64,000 bases of DNA from Gambelia wislizenii (Eukaryota; Chordata; Lepidosauria; Squamata; Crotaphytidae), in assembly GCA_030847615.1 (NCBI GenBank), contig JAUMIR010000005.1, positions 169,784,596 through 169,848,595 of the forward strand, written 5' to 3'. Both the position numbers and the translations under genes were made by a program. Shown here piece by piece: positions 25,201-40,200 of this stretch. Below the pieces are notes generated by a model. It was not told the origin of the DNA and searched no databases. It saw only the letters and a program-made list of their open reading frames with translations. Numbering within the stretch: position 1 is the stretch's first letter; every line of letters starts with the position of its first letter.

Positions 25201-28200
25201 ATGTCTGGTCCTATTAATTAATGTTTGAAAATACTCTAATAATCATAGACCATATCCATTGATGTCCTTTTTGGAAATGAAAGGAGTCCTTCTATTTCCA
25301 CTTCATCTAGACACAATGAGGGGGGTCATAAACTTCTCCAGGTGTCGATGGACTGCAAATCATAGCATTCCTCACATTGACTATGTTGGCTAAGTCTGAT
25401 GGGAGCTCCAGTCAACAATTTTTTGCCAGCTGTGTGATCTTTGCCCCACTCTAGTGGAACCCTCTGCTAATTTTTGCCAAATTCTCTTCCCTTTGCAATT
25501 CCCTGCACTGCTTTCTATTAGTGGAAGCATCTGCTGGTTCAGAGATCCTCTGAAAAATGGAATGACTCCTTACATTTGCAGTAGGGCATCCTTTGATATG
25601 CCTTCTTCTCTGTACATTAGTGATTGCTTGATGCAGGAATGTGACAGAGCCTCAGCTTGTTGCTGTTGAAATATTCCTGTTTCCTATCTTGAAATGTGAT
25701 TTTTTTAAAAATGTACATACAAACATTAAGGCTTAAGTACTATTTTGTCCCCCCCCCTCGCTTATTTTAGGAACAAAGGGAAGGCAATACATCATTTAAT
25801 TAGCTGCAAATTAGGTGGCTGGGATAAAGAGAAACAATTTTATCTGCAAGTGCAAGGAAGAGGCCAGAACAGTTCAACAGCATCGATAGCATCATCTGTT
25901 GTATCTAAAGGAGTTAATCCGGGTAAATATAATTCATCTGCAGGCTACACTTGGTGTAATTAGAATTGCTCAATTTGTTTTGTTTCCTTTTTTAAAGGAG
26001 TTGAATCTGCAGATTTGACAAATATTGGAGACTATGAGAGTTCTTTTGTCAGTCAAACAGAAAAACTAGACTATGAAGAAATACAGAATGAAAACGTTGA
26101 AGAAAATACAGCCAAATCCAAGTGGGACATCTCTTTGCCTCCTGGGGGGAAGATTTCTATTATGGTTTTATTTACTGCAAAGTAAGCATGTATTCTATTT
26201 TCTACTGTTTAAAATTTTACAAAATAATAATAGGTTCTCTGCATTGATGGCCAGCACTGTAATAGACAGGCAAAAGTAATAACAGTAGATTGTGTATGTT
26301 AAAGAAACAACTATCAGTCCTCAGTTTGTGAGACTGCTTTAGTGATTTTGTATGTGTTTATTTCAGAAGACCTGGCTTTCTAAGAATGGATTAACTTATG
26401 CATCATTTATGTTTTACTATTCTTCCCCTTTACCTAGAAATCTGAGTAAGAGTGATAGTTCCCTGTAGTGTTTGGAATGGAATCACCTAATTAGCAATTG
26501 ATCTCATCAGGGAAGTAGCTGCACCCAGGAGGGGATTCTGGCACTCTGGGATAGGCACTAATTACCCTGAATGGCTCCTGAATTAATTCTTGCTTTCAGG
26601 CAGCTCTGAGAGTTTTGTCTTTTACAGCAGATGTTGCATGCACCTGTAAGCAGTTAAAGCATCCTATAAAGCCAGTATGCACATGTAAAGCAGTTAAATG
26701 AATTTAGAACCAGAGGTTCCCACATCATTTAAAGTAGCTGGATATTTTGAACCATGGCTCTCTATTATCCTAGGCTAATGTCTTCCTACCCAGTACCCTC
26801 CAAATGTGTCAGACTAAAACACCTCAGTCCACAATGAGAAGTACAGTCATCCCTTCACATTCGCGGGGGTTAGGGGCAGACAACCCCCGCGAATGTGAAA
26901 AAACTGCGAATAAGATATGAGCCTGCAGGCCAGCTGCTTCCCACCACCACCCTTCCCAAGGCAGCGAAAGGCTTCTTCAGAAGCCCTTCGGAGCCTTGGG
27001 AAGGGAGTGGGGCGCAGAGGCAGCGCCCCAGCTGCTTCCCACCCCTCCTTCCCAAGGCACCAAAAGGCTTCTTCAGAAGCCCTTTCGGAGCCTTGGGAAG
27101 GGAGTGGGGCGGCGAGGCAACGCGCCAGCTGCTTCCCACCCCTCCTTCCCAAGGCACCGAAAGGCTTCTTCAGAAGCCCTTCAGAGCCTTGGGAAGGGAG
27201 TGGGGCTCAGAGGCAACGCGCCAGCTGCTTCCCACCCCTCCTTCCCAAGGCAGCGACGGGCTAAGCCCTTTGCTGCCTTGGGAAGGGAGGGGGTGTTGAG
27301 CAGCGGGGGGGGAGGCAGCCTTCCGCGAATAATCAAAACCGCGAATGTGGAGGGGCAACTGTATTCATGAGTGGTAGCTGATATAGTTCAGTACATTCGG
27401 AGGCTGGAGGAAGGCTGTTGTAGGTTGTGACACTGGAACAACCGAGTTGTGAGAAATGAAAACAAAGATGAGGAGCATTGGCAGATGCAAGAGGAGACAA
27501 GTAGTAGCAGGGATTCAATGACAGATGTGGCTTACAGTAATGACAGAACTGCAGAACCGAAGTTACATGGTATTTCCTTGAGCACTCAAAGTCATTAGTG
27601 GAGACACTGCCCTCTGTGTCTGTCACTCTGTGTTATGTTGACTGGTTGGAAGTTTTACCTCTTCCAAATTGAATGATTTACAGAGTGATGTCAGCTCATT
27701 TTCCTTCATTCATATGCATATGTACATGCCATTTCCTTTTGTGTATGACCTTTTGGCCCAGCTCATCCTTGCTTCTGCCTGCAAGCAGGCTGGAATGAAA
27801 ATGCCTAAAACAACATTTAACACTATTCATGTACTTTTCATGTAGCCATCTTGTTTACTTGTGCTATACATTGCAGAGTAGGGGAAAAACTTCGCTATAT
27901 GCTTCCTCAATTAGAAATCAGTGAAAGTCTTATCTTAATTTTATTCCTTTAAAGAAATCCTGGCCACTGTAAAGAACTTCTGTTGCTCTGTTTTTCGGAC
28001 TGTATTATTGGTCGCTACATTGAAGCGAGGGTGGTAACAGAAGAAGAGTCACTAATAGCAGCCACCGAGCCATTTTCGCGAAGGAAATATCAAGTTACCT
28101 CTGAGCATGAGAAGATAAAGGCAACAGTGATTTTACCAGAATGGAAAAGGTACTGGTAGTTACATGAGGATTTATTCCACTTAAAGAAATTACTTTTTAT

Positions 28201-31200
28201 TGCCAGTGACTGTGGGAAAGTTTGAAGATTAATCTCATATAAATGTGTATATATCCTTAAAATCTAATTGGCTCATTACTTCCCTTTCATTGTAGAAAGA
28301 AATATATACATGGAAATAACATTGGGATAAAAAAAGATATAACTAGATGGATCAAAGTTAATATTTTTAGGGCGGTGATGGCGAACCTATGACACGCGTG
28401 TCTTCACTGACACATGTAGCCATCTGTAGTGACACGCAGCTATGCCTCCTCCCCCCTCCCCTCCCCAACCTCACCACCCTCCCTAAAGTGGTGATCGGGG
28501 CTTCAAAGCCCCAGTCGCCATTTTAGGGAGGGGTGTGTGAAAGTGGCAGCCAGGGCTACGAAGCCCCGGTTGCCACTAGGGGGAGGCTTTCCAGCCAGCA
28601 CCCTCCCTTCTGAAGAGGCCATCATGTTGACTTTCTTCTGGCAGCCTCGGCTGCCGTGGGGAAAGCTGGAAAAAGGGAGGCAATTGGGGCCAGTTAGCTG
28701 TGCCCTGATTGGCTGCCCGGAACAGAGGGGAGGGACATCCGGCTACATTTCCGGCACGGCCGGATGACACAGAGGCTGGCGACGGGACCAATATAAATAG
28801 GCCGGCCGCGGCACGAAGCCTCCAGTTCGGCCCCAGCAGCACAGATAGAGGCAGAACAAAGGGCGGCAGACGGCTGCCTCGGACACCCCCCGCCCCCCTG
28901 CAGCTTGCAAGACCGGACACCTGGCACCGAAGGGGCGCTGGCCGGGCAGCACGGACGGCTGCTGGGTGGCCAGCAACGGGTCTACGGCCCCACAGCAACC
29001 ATTACCTACTGTTCAGGGTGTCATGGATTTCTAATCCATCATTGCTGAGATAAGTGAGGGGAAGCCTGGGAGAGGGGAGGGCCTGTGGCATGCTATGGGT
29101 CCTGTTTCCCGCCATTAGAAATAGCGGCAGCCATTTTAATTCACATAAGGAACAATATCTTGCTCCATAGTACAGACTCCATTTCACCACTATTACTGTT
29201 GTGCATCCTTATTAACCCCTATTTCTGCTTATTAACCCTGTCGTTCCCTAAAAGATAGTTACATGCACCATTTTGTGGTTAGTAAGGCTAGTTAACCCCT
29301 AATTGCCTGCAGGCCTAATAAGCGCTATCTATAATTCTATCTTCTGTCACTTCCCCCCTGATGGAGAACCCAAAAAATAAAAAACTAAGGTTAAGTAAAG
29401 GAAGTGGTAGTAGCAGTGGCTGACCCTTTCAAGAGACATGGACCGAGATGTATGGCTTTATAGAAAAAAATGGCAGATCATTTTGCGTTCTATGTTCTGA
29501 AATGGTGGTAAGCAGACCGTGGAGTATAAATAGACATTTTGAAACTAATCATTCCCAGCTCTTGGAAAAAAGTGAGGATGAAAGGAAGGAATACATTTCC
29601 AGGCAGGTAAACCTTTGATAAGAGCCAATCTAATTCCATCCTTAAATTTATTAAAGGCTCTACAAATTTAACATCTGCAAGTTTGAGCATTGCTCACTCC
29701 ATAGCTCAGCATGGAAAAGCACTCAGTGAGGGAGAATTTATTAAAGAAACTCTCCTAAGATGTGCACCAGTTCTGTTTCACGATATGCAGAATAAAGATG
29801 CAATTATTAAGAGACTATCTGAGTTAGCACTCAGTAGAAATATCATAAAAGACCGAATAATGAAACTGAACACAAACGTACAACATCAAGAGAGAGACCT
29901 AAGGAAGTGTAAATATTTTTCGATCTCTCTTGATGAAAGTACTGATGTCACATCACATGCTCAGTTGGCCATTATTGGTCGATATTCTGATGGTCTCACA
30001 ATGAGAGAAGAGTTGATAAAGTTAGTATCAGTGCCAACAAGTACATCAGGAAGCGAAATATGTAAGGTTGTTCTACAAACATTTTGTGACCTAAGCATTG
30101 ATATCTCTAAAGTTGTGCCAGTGATGACAGATGGGGCACCAAATATGATGGGGGGAAAAGTTGGATTTGTCTAATTGTTTACACAAGCTATTGGACATCC
30201 GATTGTGCCTTTTCATTCTATTATTCATCAGGAGGCTTTATGCGCCAAGGCAGGATTTCACCGACTTAAACGACTTAACGTCAGTTGTTACAAAAATAGT
30301 TAATTTAATAGCTGCTTGCCCCCTTCACAAGCGAGAATTTTCAGCACTTTTACAGGAGATTGATTCCACCTACAGTGGATTGCTGATGTACAATAATGTA
30401 AGATGGTTTAGCTGAGGCAAAGTTCTTGAGCGCTTTGTGGAGTGCTTTGAAGAAATGAAGGTATTTCTTGACGATAAGGTTCTGGGGAACTTTCCTCAAC
30501 TTAATGATGTTAAGTGGGTCAACACCCTGATGTTTTTTACAGATCTCTCTATTCATATTAATGAACTGAACTTAATGTTACAAGGTTTTGGCAAATGTAT
30601 TGACATTATGTTTGGATACATAAAAGCTTTTGAAAGTAAAGTTAAAATTTTCAAGCAAGATGTAGAAACTAAAACTTATAAGTATTTTCCTCGAGTAGCA
30701 AAGTATTTTGAGAAGGCCAGTGCAGCTGTACAAAATGAAATGGAACTCTTGCATATGAAGTACCAGCATGTTTTAGACTCATTACTTGACCAGTTCAGTG
30801 ATATATTTAGTCAATTTAGAAGTCTAGAACAGACCATGAAAATAATTAAGTATCTTGATGTGGTAGTCTATAGTAGGTTGGAATTAAATAGTTTCCAATG
30901 GATGCAAATTGATGATTTGGAGATGCAACTCGCAGAATTTCAAGACAGTATCTGGGCTCAGGTGTTTGTCAACTTGAGGTCAAAGCTTGAGATTCTGGAA
31001 AGGCGCTGCTTGGAGAATCAAGAGGAGTGCCACTACGAACTGGAAACTTGGAGTGAGTGGAACCAACTACCAGACACTTTTAGCACCATGAAAAATATAG
31101 CAATGGCTTTACTCACAATTTTTCCCTCTACATACTTTTGTGAGGCCTTATTCTCAATGTTAAATAATATCAAAACCAACAAAAGAAACAGATTGACAGA

Positions 31201-34200
31201 TGAAGTTAGTAATGCTTGCTTGGGCCTGAAGTGTACAAAATACCAACCTCCAATTAAAGAATTAGCCAATGAAATTCAGCAACAAAAAAGTCACTAATAG
31301 GCAGGTTAGTTAAAGAATTCCCCCTCCCCCTCACTTATCTCAGTTCACTGCACCCCACACAAGTTAGATAATATCAAGATCAACAAAAGAAACTGACTGA
31401 TGGATGAACAAAAAAGTCACTAAGCAGGTAAGTTAAATAATTAGTTTTTGGTTTATTAAATACAATTATATATATAACAATTATACATTTATGTTATTTA
31501 AACAATAAATATCGTGAAATAATGATTTTTCCTCAAAGTGACATACCATGTGAGTTATGCTCAGTTTTTGGGGGAAGTTTGACACGCCAAGCTCAAAAGG
31601 TTGCCAATCACTGTTTTAGGGCCATTCATTTGAAGGGAAGATATTGAAGGGACAGCAGCAGGGGAGGCAGAAATGCTAAAATCCAGATGCAGAATCTGTC
31701 AAAACCAGGCTTTTAGACCCAAAAAACTCTGACTTTGGATGTCCAGAGTTTGCATCCTCTTAGCATGCCCTCTTATAGCCAAACCCGCTGTATGCTAAAT
31801 AACTACTGTACATTCTTATGTTGGTTTATCATTTAAAGCTATAAACCTGGAAAGCATCCTTAGGAAGAGTTTCTAAGCGCCAGGTGAGATACCTTTTCCT
31901 GTAAGTTCTTGTACTTCGCATCTAAAATCTGTCTGTAGAGCAAATTTGTGAGTTGGAGCTTTCCATAGTGCTACATTTACTAGCTTGCCTGACTCTATTA
32001 TGTCCTGGAAAGTCAAGGACAGGACAAAGGGAAGAGATAGGGCAACCTCCCCGCAAACCCAGTTTTTCTGATCAGTAAGGGCCTAGGTTGTCCTTTCTTT
32101 CCTTTTCAGCTATAAAGCAACTGGTAATTGCAGCAGTGTTATTTCTGGAAAGGAATAAGAATTAAGTTTTGGTCCAGCACATTTTACAATCAGAGCACTA
32201 CAGTGAAGTTGATGGCTTCAAATTCACTCTTTGAAGAGAAGCAATTTTCCCATGGATATCTGGATTTCCCCTTGTCCACTGAACTTTAGAATATGATTAT
32301 TAGGAATGATGCATTTTTGTGATACTACTAAAAGCACATTTCCAACATTTCAAGATATTTATCTGCCATATTTTGTTTGGTCTAAGAATCGTGCAGTATC
32401 TGTGCAGCACTTTACTGAGCCTTTCCCCCATGTAGATCTGGAACATAGGTGTTAACATACTCTTTGTAGACATTTGCAGTTAACACACAAGCTACTACAT
32501 TTTGTGCTATCAGCAGTGCCCAGACAAGTATTCTAGGAGAGAGTCCATTATAGAAGTTCAAACAGGATATTTTGGTTTTGCCTGCAATGGTCTGCTGCAA
32601 AAACAAAGAGTGTACATTAGCTTTAAAATGTTCAGTGTCCAGTTTGCTTTTCTGGTTACAGTACTTTCAGTCTTCAAGCCTGTTAATACTTAAAACTAAT
32701 AGCTTTAATGCTTCACTGAAGTTAACTGATTTGTACTCATCTGTGCATAACACTCTCATCATGTCAGTATCTGGTCCTTATACATATGTGTGGAATATTT
32801 ATTATGAGTTTTCTTTAATCTCATCATGAAAATTACCTTCTGCTATAATTTGTCTAATAACCTAGAAACTCAAGGAGGCAGCTACCAAGTTTCATTCCAC
32901 AGTACCCCATCCCAGATAGATTAAGGAGATGTGTAGAAAAGAAATTGGACATACTTGTTTTTCATCCACATCTTGGAGAGGTAGGATATTCCTGCAATAT
33001 ATAATTTTTAAAACTTTTTTTTTATAATGTCTCTACTGTACTTTGTTTAATCTGTGCTGTGCGCCATCTTGGGCCCTATATCAGGAGAAAGGCAGGACAA
33101 AAATAAAATAAATATATTTTTTTAAATCTCTGCCAAATTAAACACAGAAATACATAGCTCAGATACAGCTGCAATTTTGGATGTGTTGTCTGTTCTTATT
33201 AACAATAATAACAGTAATTTCTCATGATTTGTTTTGATAGAATTTTACATTGATTCAGATAAGAAATTTTAAGAGCCTATTAATGGCTGAAAAGTTGAAT
33301 GGCTGAAATATGATTGCAGAAGACTGTTAATATTGGAATAAAAGGCATGAAAGTGGAATAGCATGAATGGCGTACTGTGTCTTGAGTTTTCTAGGGTATT
33401 TGTTGCCAGTTTAGGGTACAAGACTAGACTAGACAAGCCTTTAGTGTGATCTAGCAATGCTCTTAAATTCTTCAGCAAAGGATAAGCACATATAAAATTG
33501 ACTTTTTCCTGTGACCCACAATGGGAGAATCTTGTAATGCTTTCTTCAAGCTTTGCTTCTAGATTGCTGTGTTAAAACACTTAGAGTGCCATCATAAAAA
33601 CTGAGAGCAGTCTCAGCAAGGAAAAAAACCTTCAGAGGTATAGGGATTGTTGATTAAAGAAGAAGTTTATAAATAAAAGGGTTGGGGTTGTCAGTAAACC
33701 CTGACGACCCAGCAATTTTAAAAAAATGGAATACAGTTTTTCCCTTGGAGGAATATGTCTGATTATGAAGTCAGGGCAATTTCTCCTCATCTCCCACTTC
33801 ACTTTATTCACACAATAGATTTTAACATGTGAGAGCAAAAAACCAAGGCTCACTCATATTTTGCCATGCTTGGAGGTTTTGTGGATGGGGAGAAAGAGTT
33901 GTAACTTCAGCTATGTGAAAGGTTCTTTTGGCTATTAGACAGAGCCACAGTTCAGTAAAAGTGTCTGTGACAAATGCAAGAACCATTTTTAACTATCTGT
34001 TTTTAGAGGCAAAACTTGCAAGTTACTCTGGGGTGAATATGAACCTGTAAGCACTTCAGTTCATCATTACTTAAGTACAGTGGGCCCTCGGTATTCACAG
34101 GGGTTTGGTTCCAGGATCCCACATGGATAAATCAAAATCCACGGATGCTCAAGTCCCATTATATACAGTGGCATAGTAAATGGTGTCCCATACATAAAGT

Positions 34201-37200
34201 GGTGAACAGCAAGGTTTGCTTTTTGGATTTCCCCCTCTTCTGAATATTTTCAAGCTGTGGTTAGTTAAATCTGTGGATGCAGAACCTATGGGTATTGAGG
34301 GCCAACCTTAGACAGCTCTATGTAACACATTGGTATTTTGAGAAGATGGTTCTGTCCAACTCTGTCCCAGGAACCAGCTCAGCTAACAGATAAAACAGAA
34401 AGTGACACCTATCAGGCATGTACTTTGAAAGAAATTAGCATTTGCTGTATAGAAGACAGATCCCTTGCTAGGACACAGTTAAAGAGAGTATGAATTCCGT
34501 CTTTGCCTTTTCATTATCTTTGACCAAAGTCAAGTTAGGGGGTGGTTTTTGGACATTAGTAGGCTAATGTATGACTTTAACCAACTCAAATCATGTTGTG
34601 CTTAACCTATTTATCTGGAAATTCTTAATCCTTCCCCAGCTTTCCACATGATTTGAATTGCAACTCCCATCAGCCTTAGCCAGCATGACCTAAAATTCTT
34701 CACTAACAATGGTTCTTTCATGGGGTTTAAAGATTAAAGAAAAGTCCAGCCTCCTCAAGCTGGTGTGTTCTATTAGTTGTGCTGGCTGAAACTAATGAAA
34801 GCTCTAGTCCAAAACATTTGGAAGCCAACAGGTTTGGGAAGACTGCTGTGTACTATTTGTACATTTCCCCTTTTCATGGCCCGCTTGTCCCCATTTGTTA
34901 GATGGTCAAGATCTGATGCTTTTGTACTATAAAGGATGCTCACTTACAATTTACAGACCAGACCAAAAAAAATTAATCTCAAAAGTGATGTCTTATCACA
35001 TTACGTTTATAGTTCTATAGCACTTGATTTTTTGAGGGGTCTAAAAGTTCTATAATGGAAATGAAGTCAGAATTTCTTTTCAGGGCCTAACTCTAGGTAA
35101 TTATAAAGCAAATTTTTCTACTTTGCTGTGGCTTGAGGAAATCAATGAAGAGATAGAATTGAAGGACTTCTCCATGTGTGGAGTCACCTTGAAAAAAAAT
35201 GGAAACTTCCTGGTACTTGAAGTACCAGGCGTTGCAGAGGGGCGTCCTTCTTTATGTCCAGGTATGGAATTTCGGTCATCTTGTTAATATTTTGTAGCAA
35301 CCAGAAAGGAAAGATCCAGCATAGTGTAGTGGTTTGAGCATTGGACTGTGACTCAAGACCAGGGTTCAAATACCCGCTCAGCCATGGAAATCCATGGGGT
35401 GACCTTGAGCAAGTTACACTCTCTCAGCCTCAGCAAAGGCAAGCCCCCTCTGAGCAAATCTTGCCAAGATAACACCATAATAGGTTCACCTTATGGTCTC
35501 CATAAGTCAGAAACAACTTGAAGGAGCACAGCACCAACAACAATTAGAATAGTATTTTGTCCATATGAAATGTATTAGGTGATCCTTAATTGCCTTTCAG
35601 CAAATGTTGAAACTAGTGAAACATTTTAATTACTTTCATTTTTCAAGTGAAAACATCCACAGTTCTAACTATAAATCTAAACGTTCTTTTGATTATTATT
35701 GTAAAGATCCCAGATACCCAACATTAAACATGAAATGGCTGCAATCCAACTTCCCTCAGTGTAGCATAAATATTTATATGGGGAGATACATTACACCAGC
35801 AGCACGCAATCTCCATGCAGAATAGCAACATTGTGAAACACATGTCAGATACTAGGTGCTGTTGTGCAGTCAGCAATGTGCAATGCTCAGTTGCAGGTCA
35901 CAATGCGTACCCACAGTGCACAACCCAGCTTCTGCAGCTGTCAGTAGGATACATCTGTTACCTTAAAGTGAATACAGTAATACGGACTTGCATGCATAGC
36001 ATGACTTACACATGCATATCTCACTGATAAAATTCCAGCCATTGTCTCCCTACAATCTTCATTTATTTATCAAGTTGAATGAATTTAACAGATAATAGAA
36101 AAGCTTAGTAGATTTTCCTTGGGGGTTTTTCCGGGCTGTGAGGCCATGTTCTGGAATAGTTTCTTTCTGACATTTCGCCTGCATCTGTGGCTGGCATCCT
36201 CAGAGAATGGTTGGGTAGGAGTATATATGGAGTTTATATGCTGTGAACCCCTGTTGGGGAGGATATGTAAATTTATGTAATTGAATGGTTAGTTTCTGGG
36301 TACAGAAATGCAGTAAATGCCATACATCAAAGGAGTCACTGACAGAATAGGGAAACTGATGAGGAAACACAACCTCCAAACAATCTATAGACCAACCAAA
36401 AAATCCAAGAAATGCTACACTCAGCAAAAGACAAAAGATCCCCTCTCACAGCTGCAGGAGTTTACCTCATACCATGCAGCTGTGGACAAGTTTACATAGG
36501 GACCACTAAACGCAGTGTGCAAACACGAATCAAGGAACATGAGAGACACTGCAGACTGGGCCAGCCAGAAAAATCAGCAGCAGCAGAACATGTGATAAAC
36601 CAACCTGGACACAAAATCCTATTTGAAAACACAGAAATTCCAGACCAGCCAACAACTATCATGTCAGAATGCACAGAGAAGCTATTGAAACCACAAACAC
36701 CTGGACAACTTCAAAAGGAAAGAAGAAACCTTAAAAGTAAACAAAATCGGGCTCCCAGTTTTGAAATACAATAGAATCAAAACTCAACACTTACAAAAGA
36801 ATTCCACCCAGGGACAGGGGGATTCCCAGCAGATAATAGCCCATCAACCAACCATTAGCCAGACACTAATGAGCCTTGCATTTCTATACCCAGAAACTAA
36901 CCATCCAATTACACAAATTTACATATCCTCCCCAACAGGGGTTCACAGCATATAAACTCCACACACACCCCTACACAACCATTCTCTGAAGATGCCAGCC
37001 ACAGATGCAGGTGAAACGTCAGAAAGAAACTATTCCAGAACATGGCCTCACAGCCCGGAAAAACCCCCAAGGAAAATCTATTGATGCCGGCCATGAAAGC
37101 CTTTGACTTCACACAGAAAAGCTTAGTGTTGTTCACTAGAACCCTGGTTAATAGGAAGCCTATGGAACTACAAATCCAACTAATTTATGACATCTGCCTT

Positions 37201-40200
37201 TATAACGAGAGATAATATGAAGCACAGGTCTACTTGCCTGTGGTGCAGTAATACTGTATACTTAGATTTCATTCTGTTCTGGACATAGAGGATATCCATG
37301 TAATTGTTACAATTGTTACATGGTAAAAGCCCTAATGTATATATCTTCATTTAGGTGACAAAGTGATGTTAAAAACCCAAGGCTACTCAGAGCAGATAAT
37401 CCACTATGTTGCATATATTACTGAGGTAAGTTAACTGGTCATGTTTGTTTGTTTGGGTTTATGTATCTCTGTTTTTAACAGCACTGTCTTATTCATATGT
37501 ACTCAGAAGTAAATTCCATTGTGTTCAGTGGGCCATGTACTTCTCAGATAAGTATTTGTGTATAAGAAATAATAATTTCTCTTGGTTTAGGATTCATTGT
37601 AGGTAATCCTTTGAATGATTCTGTATTTCATAGCTGAGTCCTTAGATGTGTTTCTGATCCCTACAAACTAATAATTAAATGCAGTATAACTCATATTAAA
37701 ACATGGATGTGTCAGACATATTGTTGACATATTCTTGAGCTAAAAGTTCTGAAGTTCAAGTGGTACAAAAACAAACTGGTAGTTTATTGCTTCCTTTCTC
37801 TTATGTACAGATTCATGAAGAAGATGTTACACTGAGGCTTAATCTAGAGTTTGAGCAGGCTTATAATTTTGAACCACTGGATGTAGAATTTACTGTTAGC
37901 AGGTATGCCCTTAAAGCTGTATCTCATGCATATGAATTGAATATGTGTGATTAGTCACTAGTTCATGAAGTTAATTCTAGAGCCTGGCTCTCTTTGGAGA
38001 AAAATGGTTGTTCATCTGCTAGAATGACTTGCTCAAGCAAGGCCTCTGCAGCTCCGTTTGTGGAAAATGGAAAACAGTGATTCAGTCTTGCAGGTTTGCT
38101 GTGATAATTGTCTCTTCCATGTCAAGAAAATGTTAGTGTTCTCTGTCTCTTGTCTCTCTTAATATGATAGCTATACTGCACATGATTAAGACAAATAAAC
38201 AAATTTTTATTTAAGATCAAAATGTTTCCTTTTTCTGGTTTTTAAAGTCAAGACAAAAACATTCATGCAGCTTTTGAAATATTTCCATGATTAGGTGGGG
38301 AGATTTGCTGCTAAGTAGGAGCAGTTTGGTTAAGAAGTTGGTTCTCCTCTCTCTCTCTCTCTTTCTCTCATATCTGCAGGATTGAGAAAATGTATGGAGT
38401 AGGCATACTGTTCTGGTCTTTTACTTTTAGGGTTAACTTTTATTCTGATCTTTTGACAGGACTACAACCCGGAGATGCCATTTTGCAGTTGAACAAGCCA
38501 TCCATTTAGGAGAAGAAGGTGGGAAATTTGTTCCTCTCCAATGAAAGTTGTGATATGTCTGAGAAATTGATGCCTTGCATCAAACAAAAATTTGCTATTA
38601 TACAAAAGCTTCTTCCAACTGTATTTCTTTAGGTCTGGTTATCTTCCAGGGACAACTTAGTAATGGTGCCCCTCTATTTGATCTGTTCAACAAATTCTTG
38701 GTTGACTTAGTGTCTTACCTTTGCAGAACTGAGCAACTCAAGTTGGAGAAACATGTTTCTGCTTCAATAATATCAATTTCACTGATAAAATACTTGTTCA
38801 CAAGGACACTGACACACCATTCCTGTTTCTCTTTTCTTCTTCTTTGTTCCAAAGTTTTATTTCCTAATAGTCTCACTGTGCAGTCTCCACAAATTATCAA
38901 GCAGTGGAATGATTCAGAATGTCCTTGCAGTGCTCAAGAAGAAAGTGCCACACAAGAAACCAAGGTGAACCTCATCAATAATCTGTTACCAGCTTTTCAC
39001 TAAATTATTTGTTGCTGCTTCATTCTAAAGATAAACCAATTCATTACCCAAAAAAGTAGTAAAATATGTAGCTTTGCTGCTGTAAACAAGTCTACTGTCA
39101 TTTACATTTGTAGTTATATACTGATATCAGAACATAAGAGAGATGAAAGAAAATACCAGAAAACATCATGGTACAAGAGGGCAGAGTAACAGTATTTTCT
39201 CTGTCTGTCTGTCTATCTCTCTCCCTCTCTCTCACACACACACACAAATATTTTTTCTGTATTAGCTGCATGACTTTATCATACCTGTATCATACCTGTA
39301 CAGTAGCACCCTCATATCCGCTGATTCGCCAGCTGCTGATTCATTTATCTGTGGTTGGCAACAGCAGGGGTGGGGGTGGACAAGGGAGGCGGAGAGATCT
39401 CACCTCCATTCTCCCTTCGCCCCCTGGGATCACTCCCGTGGCAAGAATGGCTACGGGGGGCAAAGGGAGGGGAGGAGGAGATCTCACCTCCCTTTGCCCC
39501 CAGGATTGCCCCCGGGATTGCTTTCATAGTGAGAATGGCAATGGGGGGGGGCGAAGCAAGGAGAGGATGAAATCTCACCTCCCTTCACCCCTGGGATCGC
39601 TCCTGTGGTGGGAATGGTGACGGGGGCGTTCACTATTATTTGTAGATTTCATTATCAGCAGGGCCCCCTGGAACCAATCTCCCATAGATACAGGGGTCCT
39701 TCTGTATTTCTGTTCCTATAGTGGTTCCATAACTTTGGTATTGACACAGAACTGAACAGCATTCTTATAAAGGGACATTCATGCAGACTATTCTTCAACT
39801 AGGCTAGTTTAGCCAAAGTTTTTGTAGTCAAAGATTTTTATTCCTGCAGGCCTTTTGCACTGCACATTCAGGCGTTGATGGCTCCCCTGTGTAAATGCTG
39901 TCCTTGTAAATGCTGGGTTGGCACATTTTATGCCATTTTCACGAAGTGCTGCTGAACATCTAATTCTAAGTACCAAGAAATGGGGCTTGGCCACACACTT
40001 TTGTGGGAGTTTTTTGAGGAGTAAAATTTTTGCATACATACCCTCACCCCTACAGCTCACTGATTGCTCACTTGTGTGTTTCCAAAGCCCCTTCTTTTTG
40101 TTCTCCTGTCACACATATTTTGCTTACTTGAATGGGGAAGATTAAGAGTACAGGCTAGTTTGGAGGTATCTTTCACTTTCATTCTTATACAGCAGATCAA

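Larger units (their letters stand above)
28373..31613 (+). mobile_element. hAT transposon, 3.24 kb, autonomous-size but decayed
   Basis: Exact 8-bp target duplication TTTTAGGG (28365-28372 and 31614-31621). Ends CGGTGATGGCGAACCT and, on the complement, CAGTGATTGGCAACCT. A CpG-rich 5' region (28430-28990) with a TATA-like box precedes a transposase pseudogene. The 8-bp duplication, TIRs and transposase together fix the superfamily; the ends look Charlie-like. Confidence 0.93.
36110..37114 (+). mobile_element. Penelope-like element, 5'-truncated, with inverted terminal piece
   Basis: Flanked by a 13-bp direct repeat AGAAAAGCTTAGT (36097-36109, 37115-37127). The left end (36110-36210) is the reverse complement of the right part (36980-37074): both contain CCGGGCTGTGAGGCCATGTT or its complement. 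In between lies the GIY-YIG endonuclease end of a PLE protein; the RT is missing. Inverted pLTR plus GIY-YIG plus target duplication is the usual form of truncated PLE insertions. Confidence 0.88.

Noticed and set aside
28576..28998. 140-codon minus-strand frame upstream of the hAT transposase
   Set aside because: CpG-rich composition effect inside the transposon's 5' region.
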